Translations under genes and position numbers: made by a program | The notes under the pieces: model-generated | Database searches by the model: none | What the model saw: only the letters and a program-made list of their open reading frames with translations | What the model was told of the DNA's origin: nothing | NCBI RefSeq assembly: GCF_025567045.1 | Contig: NZ_JAOQJK010000003.1 | Span: 342,205 to 406,204, forward strand | Direction of reading: 5' to 3' | Source: Barnesiella propionica | GTDB taxonomy: Bacteria > Bacteroidota > Bacteroidia > Bacteroidales > Barnesiellaceae | DNA: 64,000 nt | Shown: piece by piece, positions 46,901 to 55,145 of the stretch | Layout of the letters: each line of letters begins with the position of its first letter | Position numbering within the stretch: the stretch's first letter is position 1

Positions 46901-48184
46901 ATAGAAATTCCTAATGTAGGAACACTCACTTTAGCCGGAACGAATGCCGTCGTTTATAAATTCAATCCGAACGGAGAATGTATTTCTTATATTCAATTAC
47001 CAGCGTCCTCAGGCTCCGGAGCGACCTCCGTACATGTCGACAAAAATGACAATCTGTATGTCGTAGGATATTACAAGAGCGACATTATTTTGAAAGGAAG
47101 TGTCAAATTGCCCTTACCTCCGAATGCAGCAATCAGTTCGTTCGTAGCAAAATATAACAAAGAAGGCGATCTCATCTGGGCCATGCCGGCAGGAAACAAC
47201 ATCAGTTCAGGACAATCGCTTACCGGTATCGCATTAAGCATCGACAATCAAACAGACGATCTCATTCTTTCAGGCCCGTTCTCCGGTAAATTATATCCGC
47301 AGGGATATTCGGGAACCCAATCATTCATCGACGGCGGTGCATTTTTCGTAGCCCGTTATTCTCAATCAGCCGGAATATTTGCCGTATTGCCCGAAGGTAA
47401 ACTGAATGAAGATTATACAGGTCATGTCGAAATACAAGGTATTGCCAGTCCTTTATTATTAAAATTCAGTATTACGGGCGGTGCTCTCCCCGCAGGATTA
47501 ACAATGGACGACTCCGGAAAAATCACCGGTAAACCCACCGCAGTAGGAAAAAGCACATTTACCGTTAAAGGAACAGATGGTATAACTACTCTCGAAAAAG
47601 AATACTCTATTTCTATCATAGGTTCCGATTGCGATATAAGTATAGAAAATATCTACCTGGACGATGCTGAAAATGGCGTTCCATATACCGGATATGTATA
47701 TGTATTATCCGCCACGGGTAATGTAACCTGGTCATTCGAAGACCCCTCACAAGTACCGTACGGACTCTCCATTGCAACGCTTGATTCCGAAACAGGAGTA
47801 ATTTCCGGAACACCGAATTCGCCGGCCAAAGAATATGAATTTACTGTTGTCGCAGAAGATGAAGCAGGTTGTATAGCAACAGCTAAAGCATATCTTAACC
47901 TTACCGGCACTTTTGCAGTCAAAAGTATTTCTACCGGAAAGATATCAGTATATCCCAATCCTGTAACTGATAACAAAATCTTCATCGATGCCCAAGGTCT
48001 CGTATCCGGAACTTACCGTATCGATATCATCGATATGAAAGGGATTACAGTATATACCGCAAATACAGAGATTATCTCTTCCGAAAACAAAAGCATTTCG
48101 GTCGACAATCTCCCTGCCGGTCTATACACACTACTGATCAACGGGAATAATTCCCAAAGCTCGGTAAGAATAATCAAACGATAA
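43958..48184 (+). CDS. Giant T9SS-secreted beta-propeller/Ig-like protein
   Basis: A 1408-aa exported protein. The signal peptide is about 1-29, leaving Gln30 first. It is built from two similar halves: SBBP-type repeat blades (for example GNVYLTGVLNSGGADL and NNVYISGVVNGGTLDF) at about 40-500 and 690-1140, each followed by putative Ig/cadherin-like modules (about 505-680 and 1150-1325, such as SNGIISGRASNTGSGTFTVQ and DSGKITGKPTAVGKSTFTVK). The C-terminal ~75 residues are a type A T9SS sorting domain (ISVYPNPVTDNKIFI... PAGLYTLLING). It is likely displayed at the surface. Its place in the PUL suggests glycan or mucin binding, with no enzymatic domain recognised. It starts 10 bp after the GH20 gene. 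Confidence 0.82.
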   Translation: MKKTTHKVKCLPSLIMASVMAMTSVLSYGQLLNWRTMKTDKGAVSEQKALTISPSGELFYGINAKGQYLLKEDGSYDEVLNTQTDGRAGILIKINADGSFAWGNYASSSGEPTSTKNTQITSVTYGPDGYVYAVGGVTTNVGSEHAVTLFGKDAVSKGFMDYYLAKIDPQTGNAVWATTLGTAKDWDMFNGVSADRDGNVYVFQEAFDNANKFTLELADGTSLSLGVNGNWGTDALVIKFNAEGKPVWAKNFGSIFKDKGNSIIADNEGNVYLTGVLNSGGADLTNESEKRREVVFGNNTYYMTPEATTDAFLLKLSGNDGSVLWSKLLDGTGSQEGRKLALLSNNGIALMGVDQGQFFVSAYSSTGEQLWQKMPQCNGSYEYKSMSSDNSGNIFICGFYKAPITIEGITLPLEEGNEANGFIAKFTPEGNCSEIDYSKGMGYEGINHIAVNGSYIGICGDRYRDMIFPFADEISGFSARNVNGANHDFICAAYKDQPSIPGPSSFTAKRLVSFSYQIYPVFMAAPANYTFEIINGVLPNGWTLDSSNGIISGRASNTGSGTFTVQVRNTTDNVTLEKEYSYTIEAKPCEILEITPDAISDEMFTGYFSQKFTLENSDGIVTWSGDNLPKGLSIDPATGVLSGTLQQTGSITFSLTATEESGCSKIQDYTINVSEFNYQAGPHVSWITPIYGSGFDHSKSSAIDKEGNIYFSTTYGDITFNESASFPYSSNPDALVAKYNGSNGTFMWGRRIGGAEVSGRNEQGQAVATDPTTGDIVFTGIVTPDALVGDLTSSEPIPTNGGRDMFLVRFNPQGNILWHKSIGSTADWEAGINTIFDKKGNIYALGYKAAGPINIELGDGTTEVIGDNRLMLIKFNGEGKAIWSKGFGSSGGSQESYGLVVDEANNVYISGVVNGGTLDFGNGKSVDAKTDVSFIAKYNENGVCQWVSQIGSAKSVLPGRGHGLEIDSQGNLYYATFSSGTIEIPNVGTLTLAGTNAVVYKFNPNGECISYIQLPASSGSGATSVHVDKNDNLYVVGYYKSDIILKGSVKLPLPPNAAISSFVAKYNKEGDLIWAMPAGNNISSGQSLTGIALSIDNQTDDLILSGPFSGKLYPQGYSGTQSFIDGGAFFVARYSQSAGIFAVLPEGKLNEDYTGHVEIQGIASPLLLKFSITGGALPAGLTMDDSGKITGKPTAVGKSTFTVKGTDGITTLEKEYSISIIGSDCDISIENIYLDDAENGVPYTGYVYVLSATGNVTWSFEDPSQVPYGLSIATLDSETGVISGTPNSPAKEYEFTVVAEDEAGCIATAKAYLNLTGTFAVKSISTGKISVYPNPVTDNKIFIDAQGLVSGTYRIDIIDMKGITVYTANTEIISSENKSISVDNLPAGLYTLLINGNNSQSSVRIIKR

Positions 48185-48207
48185 CAAATCTTTCATTTAT
48201 TATTATA

Positions 48208-48236
48208 CCGGGAGTGACGAGAGCTGTCACTCCCGG
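48208..48236 (+). terminator. Hairpin after the T9SS protein
   Basis: CCGGGAGTGAC / GTCACTCCCGG, a perfect 11-bp stem with a 7-nt loop. It is followed by AT-rich sequence without a long T-run; probably a partial terminator inside the PUL. Confidence 0.65.
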
Positions 48237-48268
48237 ATAATTAATAAAATACGATAATAAGCTAGAAT

Positions 48269-49705
48269 ATGAAACAACACCCGATAAATCACAGTCGACG
48301 CAAATGGTTAAAACAGACGTCTTTGTTCTGTGCAGGAGCTATGATACTGCCGGTAACGGCAAAAGAACACAAACACTCAAAAACGACAGTGACAGACGGA
48401 TTTTCAACAGAACCATTCCTTCAAAATGTAACAGCAAACAGCATTACTATAACATGGATATGTAATACGAATAGTTACAGTTGGGTAGAATACGGCAGTT
48501 CGGCAACTTTAATGGGAGCAAAAGGCATTGCAAAATCCGGAGGGTTAGCGCTTGCAAACAGAAAAATCAATAAAGTGACATTGAAAAGCCTGTTTCCAGG
48601 AAAACAATATTTCTTCCGCATTGTATCGAAACCCATTCTTAAGCTGGCCGCATATGACAAAATTTACGGTGCGGAAAAATACAGTGAAACTTATTCCTTT
48701 GTCATGCCCGACATGGACAATTCTACCGTTACAGCTTTATTCTTAAATGATTTAAAAAGCAATTCCGAATCTCTTAAAAAATTAATTTCTTTAAATTCGG
48801 GGCAGAATTATGATTTCGTATGCCTGAATGGTAATATGATTAACAATGCAGAATCCGAATCTCAACTTATTAACGATATCATATCTCCTTGCTGCACGGC
48901 TTTTGCCACACATATCCCTCTTTTTTATAACCGGGGAAACCTCGAAACGCGCGGCCCATGGGCCCGTAACTTTTACGATTATTTTGAAACCGCTACTCAT
49001 GAAGCATATTTTTCACTTCGATGGGGCCCTGTATTTTTCATTTTTCTCGATTCCGGAGAAGATAAAGACGACTCGGACAGTTCGTACGCCGAATTATCCT
49101 ATTTTGACGAATACAGAGAACAGCAGTCCAGATGGCTGGAAGAACAGTTACAGTCAGATACTGCCAAAGACGCATCTTTTCGGATTGTAATCATGAATTA
49201 TCCTACACACCATGCCGATACGTGTCATGGCGTGGAACACTGCAATCAGCTATTCACGCCTCTTATGAACCGTTATCATGTAAATGTTCTCATTGCAGGG
49301 TACTCAGGAAATTCCCATATATATACACCCGACGATAACCATAAATACTCAATAGCCATAGGAGGCAATGCCGATGAGGGAAATCGCACAATCATTCAAA
49401 TGACTGCCAATAAAGATAAAATCTCATTGAAAATCATAGGTGAAAACGGAGAGTTAAAAAGTTCTTATGATGCAGATGTCGATGCCTTGGAAAATATAAA
49501 ATCGGGAACAAACGATATTTATGTTTCCGGAGACAAAATTTGTGTGAATACCACATCTACCGATGCAATCCAGGTATTCTCGGCTAATGGCATTCTATTG
49601 CGCACCATAACTCCGGATAGCAACATAACCTATATTTCGGGACTGGAAAAACAAACTATCTATATAGTAAAAGCAGGGAAATCAACAAAAAAAATCCTAT
49701 TATAA
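48269..49705 (+). CDS. Degenerate metallophosphoesterase paralogue 2 (pseudo-enzyme)
   Basis: A 478-aa paralogue of the proteins at 41119 and 49827, but the metal-binding positions are replaced: the DxH His becomes Lys163 (NDLK), GD becomes Gly-Asn189, GNHE becomes GNLE (Leu225), the HIP/HIPTHH His becomes Asn310, and GHTH becomes Gly-Tyr-Ser-Gly (344-347). The scaffold, including the N-terminal purple-acid-phosphatase domain (about 45-145) and PTHH at 312-315, is otherwise kept without stops or frameshifts. This suggests selection for a non-catalytic role such as ligand binding. An N-terminal twin-arginine pattern (SRRKWLKQ) suggests Tat or similar export. The last ~65 residues look like a T9SS-type terminal sorting domain (IQVFSANGILLRT... 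IYIVKAGKSTKKILL), which the paralogues lack. Confidence 0.75.
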   Translation: MKQHPINHSRRKWLKQTSLFCAGAMILPVTAKEHKHSKTTVTDGFSTEPFLQNVTANSITITWICNTNSYSWVEYGSSATLMGAKGIAKSGGLALANRKINKVTLKSLFPGKQYFFRIVSKPILKLAAYDKIYGAEKYSETYSFVMPDMDNSTVTALFLNDLKSNSESLKKLISLNSGQNYDFVCLNGNMINNAESESQLINDIISPCCTAFATHIPLFYNRGNLETRGPWARNFYDYFETATHEAYFSLRWGPVFFIFLDSGEDKDDSDSSYAELSYFDEYREQQSRWLEEQLQSDTAKDASFRIVIMNYPTHHADTCHGVEHCNQLFTPLMNRYHVNVLIAGYSGNSHIYTPDDNHKYSIAIGGNADEGNRTIIQMTANKDKISLKIIGENGELKSSYDADVDALENIKSGTNDIYVSGDKICVNTTSTDAIQVFSANGILLRTITPDSNITYISGLEKQTIYIVKAGKSTKKILL

Positions 49706-49826
49706 ACCGTCCTGTTTCTACAGCTTAAATACAAAATAAACTACACTACGATTACGAAAATCATAATATAATATGCAATTACTATACTTTGATTTTCATC
49801 TGTACTATTGAAATACTCTGAAAATT

Positions 49827-51041
49827 ATGGAAAAAGAAGAATTAAAGAATAGCCGTAGAGAAGCTCTGAGAAAAATGGCATTGTTTGGTACCGGAGCCAT
49901 ATTATTTCCATCTGTAAATCTGTTTGCCGGAACATCATCACTGTCTGCCGCTTCATTTAAAACCCGGCCTTACTTACAAAATCCATCTCCTACGGCTATG
50001 ACCATTTGCTGGATAGCTTCGACAAACAGTTTTAGCTGGGTAGAATATGGAGAAACAACCGAGTTGGGACAAAAGACAATCGGTAAAAAGCACGGCATGG
50101 CTGTAGCTAATAATACGGTGAATAAAATCCGGTTAACCGGACTGAAACCGGCTACCAAATATTATTACAGAGTATGTTCTAAAGAAATCATCAAACTGGA
50201 AGCGTATCAGAAAGAATTCGGTATGACCCTGAACAGTATTAAATTCGAATTTACGACTCCGGGAGAATCTCCTGAAAAAGTAAGGGCTTTGGTTTTTAAT
50301 GACCTGCATGAAAGACCCGCATCCATAAAAGCTTTATTAAATTACAATACGGGAATATATGATTTCGTATTCCTGAACGGCGACCTTATCAGTGAATTTG
50401 AAGACCAGACGCGAGCTATAAAATCGGTAATCGATCCATGTTGCGATAATTTCGCTACTCGTATACCTTTTTATTTCGGACGGGGAAACCATGAAACACG
50501 CGGGGCACACGCCTTCAATTTCAGTGATTATTTCGATTCTCCCTCCGAGAACCTATATTATTCATTTACCTGGGGACCTGTATATTTCATTGTTCTGGAC
50601 AGCGGCGAAGATAAAGAAGATTCTAACTTCGAAGCTTATGGAGGTCTGGCTTTCTTCGACGAATACCGGATAGAACAAAAAATATGGCTGGAAAAAGAAT
50701 TGAACTCCCCGGAACGAAAAGCAGCCAAATATACCGTGGTTTTGATGCACATACCCACCCATCACGCCGGGGACTGGCACGGTACGACACATTGCAGGCA
50801 ATTTATAGGAAACACGCTTAATAAATACGACATATCGGTTCTTATTGCAGGACATACGCACAGTGCATATTATTGTCCGGGATGCACAGAACACAATTAT
50901 CCCATCATGATAGGAGGGGGCCCTGCCGATGGCAAACGAACTCTTATACGGTTAGAAGCCGATTCACAGGAATTAAACGTTAGCATGCTGTCGGACAACG
51001 GAACAACCCTCAGTAAATTACAGGTCAATGCTAAAAAATAA
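49827..51041 (+). CDS. Purple-acid-phosphatase-like metallophosphoesterase, paralogue 3
   Basis: A 404-aa exported phosphoesterase, with about half its residues shared with the degenerate paralogue upstream. An N-terminal RREALRKMALFGTGAILF signal suggests Tat-like export. The PAP N-domain covers about 45-143. The catalytic ligands are all present: Asp159/His161 (NDLH), Asp186 (NGD), Asn221-His222 (GNHE), His308 (MHIPTHH) and His343/His345 (GHTH). It probably arose by tandem duplication with 48269, with only one copy keeping activity. Its TAA overlaps an ATG of the following reading frame, consistent with co-transcription with the GH110 gene. Confidence 0.88.
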   Translation: MEKEELKNSRREALRKMALFGTGAILFPSVNLFAGTSSLSAASFKTRPYLQNPSPTAMTICWIASTNSFSWVEYGETTELGQKTIGKKHGMAVANNTVNKIRLTGLKPATKYYYRVCSKEIIKLEAYQKEFGMTLNSIKFEFTTPGESPEKVRALVFNDLHERPASIKALLNYNTGIYDFVFLNGDLISEFEDQTRAIKSVIDPCCDNFATRIPFYFGRGNHETRGAHAFNFSDYFDSPSENLYYSFTWGPVYFIVLDSGEDKEDSNFEAYGGLAFFDEYRIEQKIWLEKELNSPERKAAKYTVVLMHIPTHHAGDWHGTTHCRQFIGNTLNKYDISVLIAGHTHSAYYCPGCTEHNYPIMIGGGPADGKRTLIRLEADSQELNVSMLSDNGTTLSKLQVNAKK

Positions 51042-51106
51042 TGACTGGAATGCCAGGAACAACCGTCTTTATTCTAATAAAACACAAACTTATTTATATA
51101 AACACG

Positions 51107-52918
51107 ATGCATATACTACATAAAACTCTCTGTATACTCCTCATATTATGCTTTATAAATACGGGAAATATAACCGCTCAAACCTCCATATCCGTATCAG
51201 ACTTCGGATTAAAGCCCGACACGCGGGAAAATGCTGTATTATATATCCAGAAGGCACTGGAAGCATGTAAAGATAAAGATAGCGTCATTTTATCTTTTCC
51301 CCGAGGCAGGTATGATTTCTGGCCGCAATATGCCAAAGAAAAAGATTATTATGAAACAAATACTTATGACGTTTTCCCTAAACGACTGGCTATACTACTG
51401 GAAGAAATAAATCATTTTACGCTGGACGGCAACGGCTCCGAATTTATCATGCACGACCGCATACAACCCCTGACAGTTGAAAGATGTAATCATATCACAC
51501 TGAAAAATTTCTCCATAGACTGGGATATTCCTTTAACCTCGCAGGCAGAAATCATATCGATCGGGGACGAATATATAGATCTCAAAATAAATACACTACA
51601 ATATCCGTATATTATTGAAAATGAAAAACTGGTATTCACAGGAGAAGGATGGAAAAGTGCGATAACCCTTGCTATGGAATTTAACCCGAATACCGGATTA
51701 ATAGAACCACAAACAGGAGGTCAGTATGCCTTAGGAAAAGGATGGAAGGAATACAAAGCCTCATCGTCCGTTTATGGAATAGTACGTATGAGAAGGGACG
51801 GAGGATTTAAAAGATATCCTGCCATAAGGAACGTTCTGGTCCTGAGACACAGTACGAGAGACCATGCAGGTATATTTATCTGTAACAGCAGCAACGTCAA
51901 CTTATCCGGCATTCAGTTACACCACGCTGCCGGATTAGGCATATTGGCGCAATATTCCGAAAACCTGAGTTTTAAACAGGTCAATGCTGTTCCTAATGCT
52001 CAAAAAGGAAGACTGTTCAGCGGACACGATGACGGTTTTCATCTTATGGGATGTAAAGGAAATATTAGTGTCGATAGTTGCCGGTGGGCCGGACTGATGG
52101 ACGACCCTATAAATATTCACGGTACTTGCGTAAAAATCGTCGATATTCTTTCGACGAATAAAATTAAATGCCGGTTTATGCACGAAATGAGCCGGGGCAT
52201 GATATGGGGTATGACTGGAGATAAAATCGGATTCATTGAAAACAAATCTATGGAAACATATGCCACAACAACAATAAAAAATTTAAAAATAATCGATATC
52301 AACGAATTTGAAATAGAATTATCGGCGCCAGCCCCCGAAAGTTTAAAAATAGGAGATGCTCTGGAAAATCTCACATGGACACCAGACGTAGATATACGCA
52401 ATTCTTTTTTCGGCTCCTGTAGGGCAAGAGGAATATTAGTTTCCACTCCGGGCAAAGTCGTTATAGAAAATAATATATTCGAATCGAGCGGCTCTGCCAT
52501 ATTAATTGCAGGTGATGCCAATAACTATTATGAATCAGGAGGCGTAAAAGACGTTCTTATTGCAGGAAACGAATTCCGGTATCCTTGCATGTCTTCATAT
52601 TATGAGTTTTGTGAAGCTGTCATAACCATTAAGCCGACCATTCCGGAACCTGATATAAACAAACCTTTCCATAGGAATATCAGAATATTGAATAATAAAT
52701 TCAATCCTTTCGATTATCCTATTATATATGCACTTAGCGTGGACGGCCTTCAATTCAAGAATAACACCATCGAAAGGAACCATACATTTAAGCCTTTTAA
52801 TCAAATAAAAGATGGAATAACATTGATAAAATGCCGGAACGAAGTCATTAAAAACAATATAATAACAGGTGATGTCTTGAGTAGTAAAAACGGAAAACTT
52901 ACTATCGTAAAGAAATAA
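51107..52918 (+). CDS. GH110 alpha-1,3-galactosidase
   Basis: A 603-aa beta-helix enzyme of glycoside hydrolase family 110, whose Bacteroides members (GalA/GalB type) remove terminal alpha-1,3-galactose from blood group B or linear alpha-Gal glycans. I match it by VSDFGLKPDTRENA (30-43), ILSFPRGRYDFWPQ, FTLDGNGSEFIMH, LKNFSIDWD, and above all SGHDDGFHLMGCKG (305-318) and MDDPINIHGT (331-340), which carry the conserved acidic residues. The start at 51107 gives the signal peptide MHILHKTLCILLILCFINTG, with likely cleavage before Gln25. The upstream in-frame ATG (51041) adds 22 residues unlike a signal. It is the last gene of the PUL, before a bidirectional terminator. Whether it accepts branched (fucosylated) substrates cannot be told. 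Confidence 0.82.
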   Translation: MHILHKTLCILLILCFINTGNITAQTSISVSDFGLKPDTRENAVLYIQKALEACKDKDSVILSFPRGRYDFWPQYAKEKDYYETNTYDVFPKRLAILLEEINHFTLDGNGSEFIMHDRIQPLTVERCNHITLKNFSIDWDIPLTSQAEIISIGDEYIDLKINTLQYPYIIENEKLVFTGEGWKSAITLAMEFNPNTGLIEPQTGGQYALGKGWKEYKASSSVYGIVRMRRDGGFKRYPAIRNVLVLRHSTRDHAGIFICNSSNVNLSGIQLHHAAGLGILAQYSENLSFKQVNAVPNAQKGRLFSGHDDGFHLMGCKGNISVDSCRWAGLMDDPINIHGTCVKIVDILSTNKIKCRFMHEMSRGMIWGMTGDKIGFIENKSMETYATTTIKNLKIIDINEFEIELSAPAPESLKIGDALENLTWTPDVDIRNSFFGSCRARGILVSTPGKVVIENNIFESSGSAILIAGDANNYYESGGVKDVLIAGNEFRYPCMSSYYEFCEAVITIKPTIPEPDINKPFHRNIRILNNKFNPFDYPIIYALSVDGLQFKNNTIERNHTFKPFNQIKDGITLIKCRNEVIKNNIITGDVLSSKNGKLTIVKK

Positions 52919-52937
52919 AAATTATTTCAAGCAGCAT

Positions 52938-52975
52938 AAAAAACGGAGGACTTGTTTTTTAGTCCTCCGTTTTTT
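52938..52975. terminator. Bidirectional terminator between the PUL and the POT transporter
   Basis: AAAAACGGAGGACT / AGTCCTCCGTTTTT, about 15 bp with a TGTTTTTT loop and T/A tracts on both sides; it serves both convergent genes. Confidence 0.9.
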
Positions 52976-52992
52976 ATTATTGCTTATAAATC

Positions 52993-54642
52993 TTATTTTG
53001 CAACTGCTTCAAGACGTTTCATCAAAGCAAAGATAATTAAAGCCGAAGCTAAACAACATCCAATAAAGATACTCCATAATTGCCACAACTCTAATCTTTC
53101 CCAGAAATAGCTTCCGACAAAAAGAAGCTTGTTTCCTATTGCCGTAGCACCTAACCAGCAACCCTGCATAAGACCTTTATACTGGGGAGGAGCAACCTTG
53201 GAAACAAAAGAAATACCCATAGGGCTCAAACATAATTCGGCCAATGTCAATGTAAAATATGTACTTATCAACCAATAAGGCGAAACCAAAGAAGAACCTT
53301 CGGACGCCAGTTCTTTCGGTGCTGTCAGCCCCATAGAAGCAAATACCATGATTGCAAAGCCTATAGCCGCTATTACCATACCATAACCTATTTTACGGGG
53401 AGTGGAAGGCTCACAGTTTTTCTTGTTCATCCACGCAAATGCACCTACTACAACCGGGGTAAGGAAAACAATAAAAACAGGATTAAACTGCTGGAATTTT
53501 GCAGGAGTAATAGGATTTTCCGCTCCGAAACTGGTATAGAACAAATAAGAACCGACCAATCCTGCGACAGCCAGAACAGCCCCCACAATTTTATTCTTAT
53601 TGCTGCCTTTTCGTATAGCAAGTATTAAACCGCCGACAAAGGCTATGACAGAAAGGAAGGCTCCTAAATTAAAAAACATATTAGTGAAAGGACCTACCTC
53701 GTTTACCGTGTAGTCTTTAGCAAACTGGTTTAACGTCAAACCATTCTGGTGGAAAGCCATCCAGAAGAAAATAACAACGAAAAATACCATACCCAGTGCG
53801 GTAAGACGTTTTTTTGTTTCAGCAGGAGAAATAGATTCGACTTTCATTCCCTGGGCGGCCGCACTCTTCGAATTAAAATCGCCTGGTGCTAAATATTTAC
53901 GGTAGCCAACATATACCAACATCGAAACCAGCATCGCAAAAGCAGCCACTGCGAAAGCATAATTATAACCTGTGGAAACTGCATTGATATATGAATGGGC
54001 AAAAGTACTGTAATCGGCAATCGGCGTCATGGAAGCCTTATCTGCCAACTCCTGGAAATAAGCGACATCCAGTCCTTTAGCTCCGTCCAGATACTGATGG
54101 CATAAAGAAGGAAGCTGCCCGTTATAAATAAAATGAGAACCTTTTAATACGTAATTCAACATTCCTTCGGCAGCAGACGGAGCAAAAAAAGCACCGATAT
54201 TAATACACATATAAAAAATACTGAAAGCGGAATCCCGAAGCTTTCCGTACTTTTCATTTTCATACAAGTTCCCGACCAATGCCTGAAGATTTCCTTTAAA
54301 AAGACCGTTACCCAATGCAATGATAACAAGACCTCCGTAAGTAATCATACGGTTATCCACAGGCACGGTAAGTACGATATACCCCAGTAACATGGTTACG
54401 ATACCTACCAGAATGGTACGTCCCAATCCGGTATATTTATCCGCCATTATACCGCCCAGCAAAGCCATAGCATATATTCCAAAATAGAACCAGCTATAAA
54501 CATCGCCCGACTCGGCAACGCTCATTCCGTAACGGGCCTGTAAAAAGAAAACGAGGATCGCCATCATGGTATAAAAACCAAAACGCTCTCCCATGTTGGC
54601 AATAGAGGCAATAATTAATCCTCTGGGTTGACCTTTAAACAT
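52993..54642 (-). CDS. POT-family proton-coupled peptide transporter
   Basis: A 549-aa inner-membrane major facilitator of the PTR/POT family, importing di- and tripeptides with protons. The N-terminal helix 1 motif ANMGERFGFYTMMAIL carries the ExxERFxYY-type proton-coupling Glu/Arg. GGIMADKYTGLGRTI is the loop 2-3 motif, and LAELCLSPMGISFVSKVAP (about 484-502) is the POT C-terminal signature. Length is typical for Bacteroidetes members, which carry an extra helix pair. It lies upstream of the shared terminator and 37 bp after sufE. Confidence 0.92.
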   Translation of the reverse strand: MFKGQPRGLIIASIANMGERFGFYTMMAILVFFLQARYGMSVAESGDVYSWFYFGIYAMALLGGIMADKYTGLGRTILVGIVTMLLGYIVLTVPVDNRMITYGGLVIIALGNGLFKGNLQALVGNLYENEKYGKLRDSAFSIFYMCINIGAFFAPSAAEGMLNYVLKGSHFIYNGQLPSLCHQYLDGAKGLDVAYFQELADKASMTPIADYSTFAHSYINAVSTGYNYAFAVAAFAMLVSMLVYVGYRKYLAPGDFNSKSAAAQGMKVESISPAETKKRLTALGMVFFVVIFFWMAFHQNGLTLNQFAKDYTVNEVGPFTNMFFNLGAFLSVIAFVGGLILAIRKGSNKNKIVGAVLAVAGLVGSYLFYTSFGAENPITPAKFQQFNPVFIVFLTPVVVGAFAWMNKKNCEPSTPRKIGYGMVIAAIGFAIMVFASMGLTAPKELASEGSSLVSPYWLISTYFTLTLAELCLSPMGISFVSKVAPPQYKGLMQGCWLGATAIGNKLLFVGSYFWERLELWQLWSIFIGCCLASALIIFALMKRLEAVAK

Positions 54643-54679
54643 AAGCTCAGATGTTTTTTAATAGTTTATATTAGATTTG

Positions 54680-55117
54680 TTACTTTATCTCCTGTTCGTT
54701 TTTTACTTTATATGCCAGGGCATACATATTCATCTGTTTTACCATAGCTACCAGTCCATTGGAACGGGTAGGAGACAAATGTTCTTTAAGCCCTATCTTT
54801 TCAATAAAATACAAGTCCGCATTTAATATCTCGTCCGGAGTATGTCCTGAAAGTACCTGTATAAGCAATGATACAATCCCTTTTACGATAATCGCATCGC
54901 TTTCGGCATGAAAATAGACTTTCCCGTCATGATAATCGGCTTGTAGCCATACCCGGCTCTGACAGCCTTCTATAAGATTCTCCGGCGTTTTATATTGTTC
55001 GTCCAGCGATTCCTGAGAATTACCGAGGTCGATAAGCAAAGCATACTTATCCATCCAATCCTCAAACTCTGAGAATTCATTTACGATCTCATCCTGTGTT
55101 TCATTTATTGTTTTCAT
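54680..55117 (-). CDS. sufE: Cysteine desulfuration protein SufE
   Basis: A 145-aa sulfur-acceptor protein that takes persulfide sulfur from the SufS desulfurase for iron-sulfur cluster assembly. Visible family patterns are the acidic start EDWMDKYALLIDLG, LIEGCQSRVWLQADY with the sulfur-accepting Cys (about 51), and PTRSNGLVAMVKQM near the end. I start at ATG 55117 (MKTINETQDEI); the longer in-frame reading to 55156 adds 13 residues absent from relatives. It lies 28 bp downstream of the M28 gene. No other suf gene is in the window. Confidence 0.92.
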   Translation of the reverse strand: MKTINETQDEIVNEFSEFEDWMDKYALLIDLGNSQESLDEQYKTPENLIEGCQSRVWLQADYHDGKVYFHAESDAIIVKGIVSLLIQVLSGHTPDEILNADLYFIEKIGLKEHLSPTRSNGLVAMVKQMNMYALAYKVKNEQEIK

Positions 55118-55145
55118 TTTTCTATCGTATAATTTTATAACCCTG

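Noticed and set aside
51041..51106. Earlier ATG for the GH110 gene overlapping the previous stop
   Set aside because: The added 22 residues do not form a signal peptide and would bury the clear one starting at 51107.
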